Positions 37,225-49,078 of a stretch of DNA of 64,000 nucleotides are shown here, piece by piece. The notes beneath the pieces were generated by a model. It did not search any database, had not been told where the DNA came from, and saw only the letters and a list, made by a program, of their open reading frames with translations. Origin of the DNA: Heterocephalus glaber (lineage: Eukaryota > Chordata > Mammalia > Rodentia > Bathyergidae); NCBI RefSeq assembly GCF_000247695.1, contig NW_004624854.1, positions 2,496,023-2,560,022 on the forward strand, read 5' to 3'. Every line of letters starts with the position of its first letter. Position 1 is the first letter of the stretch. The position numbers and the translations under genes were made by a program.

Positions 37225-38030
37225 CAAGGATTAAATAAGTAGATATATCCTTAAAGAAGACACTCAAATGGCCAACACGTATGAAAAAAGAGTCAATGTC
37301 TCCAAACCCAGAAGAAATGCAGATCAAAACAACAATAAGATGCTGGCTGCACCTGCAGTATGGCTGTTATCAACAAATCAGGAGACCTATCCTGATGATC
37401 ATGTGGAGAACGGAGCTGTGTGCACTGCTGGTGGGAATACAAGACAGAGCAGGTGCTGCAGAAAACAGTGCGGAACTTCCTAGAAAGATTCAAAACAAAA
37501 CTGCCGTGTGATCCAGCAATGTATCATGGGTATTTATGCAAATGACGGCAAATTAGGTTCCCCAAAAGATATCAGTACTAATACATGCACTGTGGCCCTA
37601 TTCACAAGAGTCAACATATGGAAACAATCTAGTATTCACCAGCAGACTAGAGAAAGAAAATGTGCTTTGTACATGTACAACACCGATATGTAGCAAAATT
37701 ATGACAGTCATGGATATTATGCTAATTAAGCAAGTTACTCAGAATGACAAGTACTCCACATAACACCTTTACTTAATAAGAAATTGCAAAATTCATCAAA
37801 TCTAAAATATAATGGTGGTTTCCAGAGGCTACAGAGAGGGAAAATGGCAGGTTATTAAAAAATACTTGGGCATAATGTTTGTCAAGCAAAATGAGTAAAC
37901 TCGGAAAGTCTGTGGTACAGCACTGTACAGTTAGTAAACAATTATGCGTGGTGAACTTATAATTTTGTTAAATGGATGGGTATTATGCTACATTTTGACC
38001 ATAGTATAATTAAATTAAATTTTAAAATAA
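37225..38030 (+). mobile_element. L1 ORF2 3' end and 3' UTR, old
   Basis: The 5' part has 'gaagacactcaaatggccaa' and 'aatgcagatcaaaacaacaa', followed by 'gtgcactgctggtgggaata', which are sequential landmarks in the last part of L1 ORF2. The 3' part has 'tggtggtttccagaggctac' and a 3' UTR of L1M type. Frameshifts and stops abound. Confidence 0.8.
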
Positions 38031-38867
38031 GCAAGCAATTTACTTTGACAAGATAAAATGTATAAATTCAATCATTTGAAGACCAACACAAATACAATAT
38101 TATCCACTGTAACAGGACAATGAACATTATAGAAAACCCCTATAAATCTATGCCTGCTAATGTCTTATTGTTTTTATTTATTGTATCCCTAATTTTAATA
38201 TATTTGATCCCTGGTGGTGTCTCTGTCATTTTCTTCCTTCGTCTTGCTTAGGTTTATTTTGGTCTTTGATTTCTAGTTTCGTGAGATTGGGTTCTGTAAC
38301 ATTTTGAAAAGAATTTTCACTTGAAATTCTACTTGCATTTTGTCATTCATTGAGCTCAGTTTAAAAAGTGCAGATAATAATGGAGTAAAGTGGTCAATGG
38401 AATGAATGTTATTTTAGTTAAGATTCTGAAAAAAAAAATGCTGTATTAATGATTGCCAACACTGGTGAATGCAGAAAGTAGTATGGGTCAGTGTTTAGAT
38501 AGGGCTCATCCATGTGACTATCCGAATATTTCTGCGTTTACAAAATGTTTTATGTATTTTGCAAAATTTTTAATCAATCCATAATAAACTCAAAGTGAGG
38601 TGTGAATTTATAAACTATTTGTGTAAAACAAAAGGTGCACATAAAGTAGCAGGCAATTATTTTCTTTTAAACCTTAGGTAATTATGGTTGTCTTAGGCTT
38701 AGTGAAAAAAATGGTACCTGAATGTATTATTGAAGACTAAGATGGCATCGGTCAGGGATATTGGTGACTCATGAGATTAAGCAAAATTAAGCACTTCACT
38801 TTTGAAGGCAGCCAGAGGAGGAGACTCAACTTAATTGGGGTAAGAATCTAATATTTTAGGTAGAAAA

Positions 38868-38890
38868 AAAAAATATATATATATATATAT
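38868..38890. repeat. (AT)n microsatellite
   Basis: A short A-run passes into about ten AT dinucleotides. Confidence 0.85.
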
Positions 38891-38942
38891 GGTCTGAAAG
38901 CAAAAATTCATTTCTACTCTCTCCTTAAATTACAGGCAATCA

Positions 38943-39031
38943 GGGGCCGGGGATTTAGCTCAGTGGTTTTGCTGCCTGCTTCGCAAGCGCAAGGACCCGA
39001 GTTCGATCCCTGGTACCCAAAAAAAAAAAAA
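38943..39031 (+). repeat. ID-type SINE with 16-bp target duplication
   Basis: It opens 'ggggccggggatttagctca' and has B box 'gagttcgatccctggtaccc' and a pure A tail. Duplication 'aaattacaggcaatca' (38927-38942) against 'aaattacagggaatca' (39032-39047) differs at one base. Confidence 0.97.
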
Positions 39032-39720
39032 AAATTACAGGGAATCATGTAGATCTCCACAGAGTATGGTGTTTAAAATCTTCCACGAGAGGAAAATGCG
39101 AGATTTTGGTAACTATTTGATTAGGGAACTCTAATGAATTCAAGTCAGACTAGAATGGAGCTTAAACATAAATGATATTCTTGTTTGACTGGAAAATTGA
39201 TAAACCTCAAAAAGAAGGCAATGTTTGGATGTTGTCAATACTCAGAATCCAACTGCCTCCCCAGACACAACAATGTTTTTAAGTAGCGTTACGCTCCTGA
39301 CCATGTGCAAAAGCACATGCTTTTCGGAAGGGCATCAAGCTGGTGATGGCTTTCCAACATCTGACTGCAGAACACACCTAGCCCCCAAATCCAAATTTAC
39401 TGGACTATTTGATATTGCCACGTGAACAAAAGCACACCTTTTAAATTCAGATTGTTCAGAACCTAACTCATTTTGGTCTGAAAAAAAAAAGGAAAAAAAA
39501 AATCTGTCCCACCTATAACATTTCCTTTTGCAATTGTCTATTAGTAGATGCTGTTTGATGTCCCCCGTCAGGCTCCCTCTGCCCACCTGTGCATTTCTCT
39601 GTAAAGGACAGTTGTGCTAGATTCCAACAGTACTTTTCACAATAGTCTAACTTCAAGTCTCTGTAAGCCAGTGTGTCCTTCCAGCTCTGCTTATTGAAAT
39701 TATCAAAATATTTCAAGTTT

Positions 39721-39871
39721 GCCAGGTGTGGTGGCGCATGCCTGTAATCCCAGCACTTGGGAGGCTGAGGCAGGAAGATCACCATGGGTTCCAGGCCAGC
39801 TTGGGCTGTACAGTGAGTTCACGGCCAACCTGAGCTACACAATAAGACCCTGTCTCAAAAACCCCTAAAAA
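39721..39871 (+). repeat. B1-like (7SL-derived) SINE
   Basis: It begins 'gccaggtgtggtggcgcatg', continues 'cctgtaatcccagcacttgg', and ends 'taagaccctgtctcaaaaac'. It is close to a 7SL-derived consensus. A weak 8-bp flank 'aaaatatt' may be its duplication. ORFs on the minus strand here are chance. Confidence 0.95.
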
Positions 39872-40497
39872 TATTATATATATAAACCTATATATGTATA
39901 TATATATGTTTGTAATCTTCTGAATTTACTTAATATCAAAGTGTCAATTTTATCTTGAACATTAATTTTCACTTTCACATTACATGAGAAGTAGAAGTGA
40001 GCTTTTTAGAATGAGCTTTTTAATTGATTTTCATTTTTATTTCAGACATTGCTCAAAAACTACAATTTTTTTTCTTAAAGTAGATCTATCTCAAATGAGC
40101 ACATCCAGTTTTTGGAGAAATATGATGAAAACTGACATAAAAGGAAATAAAATTTTGAAAGGTCAAGTAATACCAAGAAATATTTTCAAATAAATTGCTC
40201 AAAAGCACTTGGACTACCTTGTAAATCACTTTTACCCAAAGAGGTTGAGAAGCATGCAGATTTTCCATTTCTTATTCTTTGGTTTTCCTTTTCCATTTAT
40301 CTCTCATTTTTTATTTGCTTCCTCTTCTCCTTCCATTTTTATTCAGCTCTATGTGCCTTGTCTTTTCTTTCTACAATCTCACCTGATATCCCATGATTGT
40401 AGAGGAAATGAAGCTTTGAAGCTAATTAAAAAGAAGTGGGAGGGTAAAATAGAAGTATTTTATGTATTATAAATCATGCAACACCAGCAACTTGATA

Positions 40498-40621
40498 TAC
40501 AGCTCTACCTCAGTTCAGCAAAATTTTGCTTCTGTTTGCGAACTCCACATTGGCTAACAAACGACTGAGGTATCTCCCCAGAATCAAAATTAAGTTCATG
40601 TACCGAGGAGGTTCCACCGTA
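40498..40621. mobile_element. Small inverted-repeat DNA transposon remnant (Tigger-type ends)
   Basis: The right end reversed reads 'tacggtggaacctcctcggt', a Tigger-like terminus. The left end reads 'tacagctctacctcagttca', a degraded inverted partner. At 124 bp it is an internally deleted copy. A C/T tract and a (TG)n run follow directly. Confidence 0.5.
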
Positions 40622-40662
40622 CTTTCTTTCTTTCTCTCCCCTCCCTTCTTCCCACCCTCTCT

Positions 40663-40706
<44 letters not shown>
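40622..40706. repeat. (CT)-rich tract followed by (TG)n microsatellite
   Basis: C/T-rich sequence to about 40667 leads into an uninterrupted GT run from 40668 to about 40706. On the minus strand it yields TH-repeat reading frames with no coding value. Confidence 0.96.
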
Positions 40707-40707
<1 letters not shown>

Positions 40708-43700
40708 TGCCACAATGTATAGTACTGAAGCCATCATGTGGCCCTGTGGAGAACCTCTTGTTACATTCAGAAGCTGTGGAGCCCTTTGGCCAAAGATTCA
40801 TGCCCACCCTGTAGAAGTAGGGTTTTAAACTTTGTTATTGTGTCAGGTTTTCGGGGTGTTTTCCAAAATCCACTTGGATTCTATTAAAAATTCACTAGCC
40901 TTCACATGTACATTGACATGAAAACGTCACTTTAAGACTTACCTGTCTTTCTTGGTCTGCACAGAGGACAGAAGATACACAGTAAATAAATCTTATTTTC
41001 ATTATAATGCTTCTTAAGACTTCTCACATAGCCCAATATTAATAATTCAGATATACAAAAACAAGACGGACTCTGAGAAGCCAGAAAGACAATCGGGATG
41101 AATTTGTTTTCTTGTTGTCAATGGCAAAACCTGGGGAAACATTAATTTCTAAGCTTGCACATTCCCTGGTGAGTTAACATCCTGCTAGACTTAAACGTCC
41201 TCTGGAGACAGGGAACAGATCCCCAACCCAGTCAGTGTGACAGCTGCCTCCCTAATTGGAGGATGCGCCTTGGAAATGTCAGGTAGGATTTGCCGCCTTA
41301 CAGTAACAGACACACGATCCTCTGTTGTGTATATCCTTAATCATTACACAAAAGCAGGATTCTATCAAATATACTTGTTGCTTTTTATAAACCAGCACAC
41401 ACCTTTTTATGTAGACACAAATATTTCTTAATCTTGTATCAGAAGAAAAATTATAACCAATTAAGCAGAAAATATAATTGGTAGATTTCGTATTTTTCCT
41501 CAAATGCCGACAATGTCATAATACATTTGTCACCAGAAGGTAGAATGTAAATCTCTTATAAAATAAATATACTTCAGACTATTTGATTTCTTATTCAAGT
41601 AACATGGCCCCTCAGGGAGTAATGACTTAAATAGTAAACTTTTCTATATAACAGAAATTCTATAATTTTTCAGAAAGTATATAGCATAATAATGGGAAGC
41701 CTATAACAAAACAATACTCTTCAAATTAACCTAATTTTATCACTGAGAAAACAGACATACTGGGTGAGAAGTAAAATAATGTTTTTGTTAAGAATTCTTA
41801 CTGTAGGTATATGAAAAATTAATTTATTGATGAAAATTTCATGCAACTGTTGCATCAGGCGGGCTGGGCCCCTGTGAAAAGACCCTCCGCTCCCCCTGGC
41901 TGCTCTGTCTCCAACAGGAAGGATGCAAGAGGAACAGCAGGGCTGACACAGAACTGAAAGTCACCCAGATAAAGAAAGTGAAGTAAAGCAGAGGTTTCAG
42001 GATCATTTGCAGAAGGCGAGCTGAATGGCTGGGAGAAGCTCGAGGCAAGACACTCAGGTCTTTGCCTGCTCCACATTTACAGGGGTGAGCTGATTTTCTA
42101 AAACTAACCATTTCCTGATGGCTACACTCAGGGTCTTAGCCTTTGATTCCAGGTGAGCCCAGGTTCACAGGAGCTATGTTAACGTAGAAAAGGTATGCAC
42201 GGGTCCCACAAAAGGCAGCCCCTTCCACGCATCCTGACACGAGCGAGCCTGCGGTGATATCCATTGCGCCAGCCGCCTGGTCAGGCCTGACGCTGCCCAA
42301 TCCTCTCCATCTCTCCATCATTCTATGAAAGATCACTTGAAGTAGAAATAATTCTGGACATAACACTCCTAAGTAATCAGGCTTTCATATTTTAAAATAA
42401 TAAGTATAAGTGTAACTAATTTAATTTTTTGTATGCGTTTTTATGTAAATAAAAACAATTGTTGGTGGCAATATGGAGAAAGCAAAGGTCACCCCATTCC
42501 CATTTAAATGGCATATTCATCATTTGTAATATAATTATTTCATATTAATTTTCTGTGTCACTTATATAAAAGAAACGTGAAACGACCCAGTGAAGTACGT
42601 TTTGTGTCCATGCACGGGCCGTCTTTCAGGGCGCTGAGTAGCACTTCAGTGCACCCCTGCAGTTCTCCAAGGGCCCTTACACCCCAGGCCCATCCACTCT
42701 GCAAAGGGCATTGTGATTTCAGAGGGGGTGTTCTCGTGACTTATCAAATATGCACATCTCAAGATTCTGCATTCTTTACCCTTTGGTTAAATGATCAAAA
42801 CATAAAAACTCAGATACAAAGGTGATAAATAACTCTAACATCAAAATCCTATTGAATACAATTATATTTTAATAAAATTATATGGTCAGAATGTATGCTG
42901 AAGTATGCCACAGTCATAAATGTTTTACCTCTGCACCTTTTAATGGAGGTTATATTTTCACTTGAAGATTTTGTTTGCTATGGTATTTTACGATCAGTAT
43001 CTACTGTAGTTCCCAAAGATCTTAGGTCAGGGTAATCTTGATTTACTAAGTTATATTCATTAAAGTCATCTGGTTCTAGCTGTTTCCCCTTTTCCTCTAT
43101 TTTAAATCTCAAATACGGAGTTTGTTCTCTTCTTCTACTATATTGTTATGTACTGTATCATTATATCATTCAATTTGTTATCTGTGGTTCCCACACAAAT
43201 TTAGATCAGAGTAATTGTTTTCTTCTTGATTTTAAAAAAGCGTCACAGTTGCAGATCTCTCAGGCTTCCTGCTAATTGCCTGTTCTGAATCTCAGATAGA
43301 AATCTAACCTTCCTTGATATAGCGTTTCTAAACCAGAAAAGTTTATACAATTTTATTATTAAATATTTTAAAACTTAAAATATTTATAAAATGCAAAGAA
43401 AATCCATAAACAAATGACTTCTTTTAAATTATTAATATTTGACATTTAAGCTCAACTCTCATTTATTTTAGAAAAAAGTTTCTAATCTGCATGTCTCTAT
43501 TGGTTCCCTTCTAATGGTAATTTCCCTCTGTTGGATGTCAGCCCTTATCAGAAAGTACACATCCTGCCACAATGCATGTGGCAGGTCCCTCTAGTACTAA
43601 ATATGCTCACATCCAAGGAGTCTGTAGAATTTTCTTTGAATTTCTAGATTAATTTCTAGGTTAATTTATTAATACATCTAGAGATTTCTACAAGAAACGT

Positions 43701-43980
43701 CTCATGTTTTCAATAGATATCTCAATCTCTGTAAACATGCAGCCATCTGTGTCTCAGACTTTTATTTTTTCTAATGTTTTGTAATTTTCTTCAGGAAGAT
43801 TTTGCATAATTTTTGTAGATTTTTGTCTCACAGAATCTGTGCAGTTGTTCTCCCTATGACATAACACATGTAAGTAAAATATATATTCACTCATTGTATG
43901 TTTCTGCATTTTTATGCACAATTTTCTTACCACAGTTGAGAACCCTGGAAACGTATTAGCGTCACACACTGTAAACAAAA
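40707..43980. other. No gene seen apart from the GC-rich patch at 41840-42370
   Basis: Mostly AT-rich. 42580-42740 is a second small GC-richer spot with an 82-codon frame and no known motif. Confidence 0.4.
41840..42370. other. GC-rich patch, unidentified
   Basis: This block is clearly richer in G+C, with several CpGs ('cacgagcgagcctgcggtga', 'gcgccagccgcctggtcagg'), than the AT-rich flanks. Short ORFs on the minus strand are under 91 codons and show nothing I recognise. It could be a decayed LTR or processed pseudogene. Confidence 0.35.
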
Positions 43981-44178
43981 GCCAGGCTTTTGTGGTGCGT
44001 GGCTGCAATCCCAGCATTCTAGGAGGCTGAGGCAGGGATGTCACAAGTCGCCACCCAGCCTGGGGAATTTAGTGACATAGAAAGACCCTGACTCAAAATG
44101 AAAATATCAAAAAGGGAAGGGGATGTAGCTCAGTGTGAAAGCCCTTGGTGCAATGCCCATTACTGAGTATTTTTTTAA
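43981..44178 (+). repeat. B1+ID composite SINE
   Basis: The left half has 'caatcccagcattctaggag' and 'gctgaggcaggg'. The right half has 'aggggatgtagctcagtgtg'. The B box and tail are diverged. Confidence 0.85.
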
Positions 44179-44184
44179 AGAAGA

Positions 44185-44960
44185 AAAACACAGAGAACGT
44201 TTTATTGGCTTCAAGTACAGAAACAGCAAAGCACTCAGCATTCCCAAACTTGCATTACTGAAAGAAAAAAAAAAATGCTTAAGCCAATCATATGAAGAAA
44301 CACCATGAAAAATACTCCAGAATGAGACTCAAATGTTTCTCTTTAAGGATATAGCCTATTAGGGACCCCAGGCAGCCGAGGAAGTTGGTACCAGTCAGCT
44401 GGTAACAGCTTACACTTGGAGACAACTCAAAATTGATGAGATGCTTTGCCATTAAGCCACTAAACAATCAGAAAAGGGCCACACGTGTGGTGCAACACTG
44501 TCTTCCTTCCTGAGAAATAGAATGGACACGAATTATTACGGGGATTTTAGCTTGTATTCAAGAACCTTCCTGCACTGTGCTGAATGAGTGCTCTCTGTAT
44601 TTTTGAGCTTCTGGGTAAGAACTCGTATCATCTACACATCTTATGTCTTGGTCACTTCCCTCTTGATGGACAAAATATTCAAGGTTGGCAACCTGAAGGG
44701 CAGGTTCATTTCCGTCCACAATGTCTGAAGTTTCAGTCCATGATCCACCAGCTCCAAAGCACAAGCAACACAATGGAAGGGGCAGGAGGAGCAGAAGCTG
44801 ATCCCAGGATGGCCTCTAGGAAGCCAAACGAACAAGGAGGAGCCAGGGGAGAGACAACCTCCCAGGCCAGCCCCAGGGACAACCCCTCCCAGCAGGCCCC
44901 GCCTCCCTAGCTGGTCCAGCAGGGCCCATGCCCTGGAGTCCTGGTGGGTAACCTTCACCT
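44185..44960 (-). pseudogene. Possible processed pseudogene or mRNA 3' end remnant, unidentified
   Basis: Read on the minus strand, a GC-rich 5' part (44740-44960) passes into an AT-richer part. That part ends in 'gaagccaataaaacgttctc', a good AATAAA poly(A) signal (minus, about 44200-44207) about 15-20 nt before the apparent end. Short frames of 71 and 105 codons overlap on the minus strand and neither matches a family I know. There is no clear A-tail or target duplication, so the call is weak. Confidence 0.3.
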
Positions 44961-46259
44961 AGACCTAGACTGCAGGAGTGGAGCGCTTTATCTTTCCCTT
45001 CCACCGGAGCTTCTTATACCTACTAACACTAGCTCCGTAGACCAAGTCTATGACAAAGCTAGAGTTGACCTTCAAGCATGCTGGAGCTTTTTGCTGAGGA
45101 CACATATTATTTTAAGGAGATTCTCTTTCATTGGTAGATTGTTGTATTACAGTCATGAACTAGGGTACAATTTTATCACCTTTTCCAGTATATGCTATTA
45201 TTATCATCATTTTCATCAATATTAAAGTAATTCTACATTCTGATATAATCATATTTATTCAGTTTACTTTCTTTAAAAACTTCTATCTTTTGACTTGCTA
45301 ATGTCTCAGTTTAAATGTTTGCATTTGTTTTTATGTGAGATTTTTCTGTAATTTAAGTCCCTTCCACTTTGTCTCCAACCTATGTTTTGACATCAAAGTT
45401 TCTGTACCCTTGAGAGATGAGACAATAATTTCCTCATTGTCATGAATGTTTTTTATCTCTGATGTTTTTATCTCTGATGGTCCTTTGTAAGGTTAGAGAT
45501 GTAGCTTTCTCTTCCAATAAATCTTTTTCATTTATTTCTATACAGTTAAAGAAAAACAATGGCATAGAGCTGTTCAATGGATTATTTTAGTTGTTCTTAT
45601 TTTTGTTCAATTTGTTTGGCCAATCATTCTCTAAAAGCTCTTTCTTGTGGAGATGTAACAGGAGTTTGAAAGGTTATCCAAATATAACAAGTGACAATAG
45701 GAGCTCTAGAAATTATCCAATTGTAGGTAAATTGCACTCACTTATCCAATTGAAGAAGGACATTTAAGATTAGCAACATTTTATGCTGCTGACAAACAAA
45801 CACATCTGGATAAAAATTCCCAGGAAGATTTTAGGTAGCCTGGTTCTGGCAAAGATTTAACCAACTCTTTCATTCATTTTCTTGAGATTTCTCTTATTGT
45901 TGTGATCTCTTGGAGTACTTCTCCGGTTTCAGGCTATATCCCTATTTACAGCAAGTGCCAGCAAAAGACAACACATTTCTGTGCAGACAGAGGGAGATGG
46001 GGAGAGAGGGTCAGGGGTCAATTTTCCATGATGATAAACTCAGAGCAAGTTCAAGCTGCACAATTTTGAGTTTTTCACATTCATTCATACATTCAAGTGG
46101 CTTGTATATTATTGACTTTTTTTGTTGCTTCCCCATTTATCAGCTTCTACATCTTTATTTCATTCCTCTCTCTAAACTCTTCAATCTGTCACTTTCTCTG
46201 CAGTTCCTAAAATGTAAACTCAATTATTTTCAATTTAAAAGGCAAAGAATCTGCAAATA
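44961..46259. other. No gene seen
   Basis: AT-rich; part may be old L1 in minus orientation, but I could not fix landmarks. Confidence 0.4.
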
Positions 46260-47460
46260 GAGATCATTTCGGTTTTCTCTGCGGTTCCTGTGCCCATATT
46301 CCTTTCTTTTCTGCGACTGAATTGACTTTCAGCCCCAGTTCACGCCAAGCAGTGATGGAGACAGGGCAGGGTGTCCCTTGGTTGTCCCTCCTTCCACTGA
46401 ATAAGTCAAGGAGTGAGAGGTGGGGGTGATTTCAGGGTCACTGCTCTTCAAATCTGGTGTGACTTGAGCATTGCAATAGTAACAACTTCTACGACTTATA
46501 GTCAGTACTAAGAAGGGACGCTGGGGCGTGACACGGAAAAGGACGCATACAGAGAAGGTAGAAGCAGTTGCCACATCCTGCTAATCTGCCTCCTCTGCGT
46601 CCACACTGACACTATTCCCGTATGTGATTGTCGGATTGGCCTCGAGTTCTTTCTGTCCCTGAAGCACAGGGCCATTTTCTCTTGAGTATTATATTTTCCT
46701 TCTCCCCAGTGTGACCCTTGGGGCTCAACTTCGCGTCATTTTCAAACAAGCCAAAAGGCTTTGAGGATTTGCCTGCTTTGTTTTGCTTCTGGAGGGTTTT
46801 GGTTCCTTTCTCGGGGGTTAGATTTTCCTGTCGGTCCTCACTGTGCTGCGAGGTGAGAAACTGCTCTGGGCTGGTCTGGGCCACCATAGAGAAAACAACA
46901 GCAGAAGAAAAGCGAACAGACACAGAAGGTACGCGTGGGAACGGTGGGGAGAACTGTGCTGCTCCTTCAGAGCCGACCCGAACCTGTCCTAGTCATCGCG
47001 GCTGCCTGCGGTAGCACCTGGGCCCTGTCGGATCTCGCGGAGACCCTGCAGGGCACGCACACCTCATCCTGCTCAGGCTGCCCTGCAAGTTCAGCCCCAC
47101 TGCCCGCGGCCACGGTTTCACCTTCTGTGAGGTTTTCCATCCTCGCACTGCCTGGTCTGGGCCTCCACAGAGTCCCGCTATGCTGGGTTCTCCAGGCCTC
47201 TGGTGCTCCCAGGCTCCCTCCTCAGATGAGGTTTGCAGACTGACTTGGGAAGCTCCTCTCAAAGTTTGCTCCACACCCAGCCCTTGAGGAATGGCTTTAC
47301 CAGTTGCCGTGGCCGGAAGGTCGGCTTTCTCTGAGACGCTCAGTCTGTGGCCCCCAGCACGGTGGCCGTGGCCCTGTTCCACACGACCGAGGCTGTGTTC
47401 ACAGTGAAACTGCGAGCATTGGAGCAGACTTCAGGGCAGCGCAGGAGAGAGAGAAATTAG
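46260..47460. other. CpG-rich block, possible decayed gene copy or CpG island
   Basis: Within 46921-47400 I count about 25 CpG dinucleotides by eye, in a window where CpG is otherwise scarce. On the minus strand three frames of 81-129 codons follow one another (47382-46993, 46923-46612, 46574-46329), as a frameshifted retrocopy would look. The middle one is polar and K/E/S/T-rich. I recognise no family. No poly(A) or target duplication is visible. A CpG island or an LTR/internal retroviral segment are alternatives. Confidence 0.35.
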
Positions 47461-47751
47461 AGTGAAAATAAGCAAAAATGATAAGAATCCCTCTCTACTC
47501 TGGCTCCCTGGGGTGCTTTTTGTGGTCCTCTGTCCAGAAATTTCAGCTTCACTTTAAGTTTTTGGTGACTTCTCTTTCCACACGATTATGAATTTGATCC
47601 ATTTTTGAATCATAGCTGGGAAATAAAAGAAAAGAAGGGGAAGGAGAAGTGAAAGAAATATCCTATTCACCTCCATCACTGTATCAATCTGTCTTGGAAT
47701 TTTGATGTTCCTTTCCAATCCCCACTGGACTCACTTTCAGAATTTAGGCCC

Positions 47752-47756
<5 letters not shown>

Positions 47757-47788
<32 letters not shown>
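47757..47788. repeat. (GT)n microsatellite
   Basis: An uninterrupted GT run is followed by 'acacacatgcac'. Confidence 0.96.
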
Positions 47789-47790
<2 letters not shown>

Positions 47791-47839
47791 ACACATGCAC
47801 ATTTCACTGTGGCCAGAGGCTTCGTTATAATCAAAAGGA

Positions 47840-49065
47840 GAGAAAGGCTGCATAGATATCAATCTTTGTTCTTCAGAACTGATTTCTGCACCATGAAGTT
47901 TGTGTTAAACTTTGTGTTATGTGCTTATGTTAATTCATGATACAATAATGCTATTCTGTTGGATTTTGATCTACTTATTTTATGGACAATTTCCCTTCCA
48001 GGCCTTGGGTTAGTATTTTCTCTTTATGAATTTGAAGGACTTCACTAAACTATAATTAGTATTTAATGTTTATTTTGCATATGATTTCTTAAATGTTCTC
48101 TAAGACATTTATGTTTTGGGTACATTTTGTTCTCTGTTATAAAATATTTGCCTGTGTAAAATTCTTGAAGTTATTCTTTATTGCCTTGTAGATGTCCCTG
48201 GAGATATTTGGAAACATACTCCCCACTGCTTACATATTCCTAGAATTCTAGGTTTCATGTTACTAATTTTAGCTCAGAAAACATGTGCTTTATAATTGCA
48301 GACACATGAAATTTGATGGTGGAACTAGTTTTGTGACCCAGAATATTGCTATTTTGCTTTTGTATTTGTTCTATACATAATTGGAAGGAATAATGCATAT
48401 GCTTTAGTTTTTAAATGTAGCTGTTTGCTCCTTGGACTAGTAATTGCTGATTGAATTAAAAAAAATCTTTACCTATAATTCTTTTTTCATTGTTTCTGGT
48501 TTGTTAATGTTTAACTTTATGTGTTTTAGACTATATTATTCTATGCACACAAATCTAAACTATAAGATCCTTCTTATGAAAACAATCACAATGAACTTTG
48601 TACATGTGACACCTCCTCATAATGAATATAGTTGTCATAGACTGCAAATATACTAAGAATTTTTTAAAAATTAAAAAATAATTGACTGTTCATAATTATA
48701 AAATATTTCTTCTTGTATGTGAACCTACTTTAATGTCTCTCTATATCCATATAGTCAACCCAATTTAAAAAAATCAATGTAGCATTGCTTTTGAATTTAA
48801 TCTGATAGTCTTTATCTTTTATTTGGAGCATCCAGTCTATTTGTATTGTATCCATTTGAATTTAAGCATCATTGCTTTTGTATATCTCAAATATTTTTCT
48901 TTAATCCTATTTCCTTGATGTTAGTTATGTTTTGTAGTTTTATTTTATTTAATCTTCCATTCGCTACATTTATCTTGTGTTGCCTTAGTTATAAGATTTG
49001 CTATTTTTAGAGGGGATTGAGTAATTACACAAGGCATTTGTGCTAATTTGAATATTTCTTTCATA
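47840..49065 (-). mobile_element. Probable old L1 (5' half type), minus strand, left part
   Basis: Text such as 'ctgatagtctttatctttta' followed by 'tttggagcatccagtctatt' and 'gtatccatttgaatttaa' matches a well-known stretch of old L1 read in reverse. The ASF1B retrocopy appears to have landed in it. The left limit is a guess. Confidence 0.45.
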
Positions 49066-49078
49066 AACTTTCATGTAG
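49066..49078. repeat. 5' target-site duplication of the ASF1B retrocopy
   Basis: The 13-mer 'aactttcatgtag' is repeated exactly at 50572-50584, directly after the A-rich tail. The pair defines both ends of the inserted cDNA. Confidence 0.93.

Noticed and set aside
40505..40828. ORFs of about 75-100 codons with a run of TH or CV repeats
   Set aside because: They are translations of the (TG)n microsatellite and the adjoining C/T tract.
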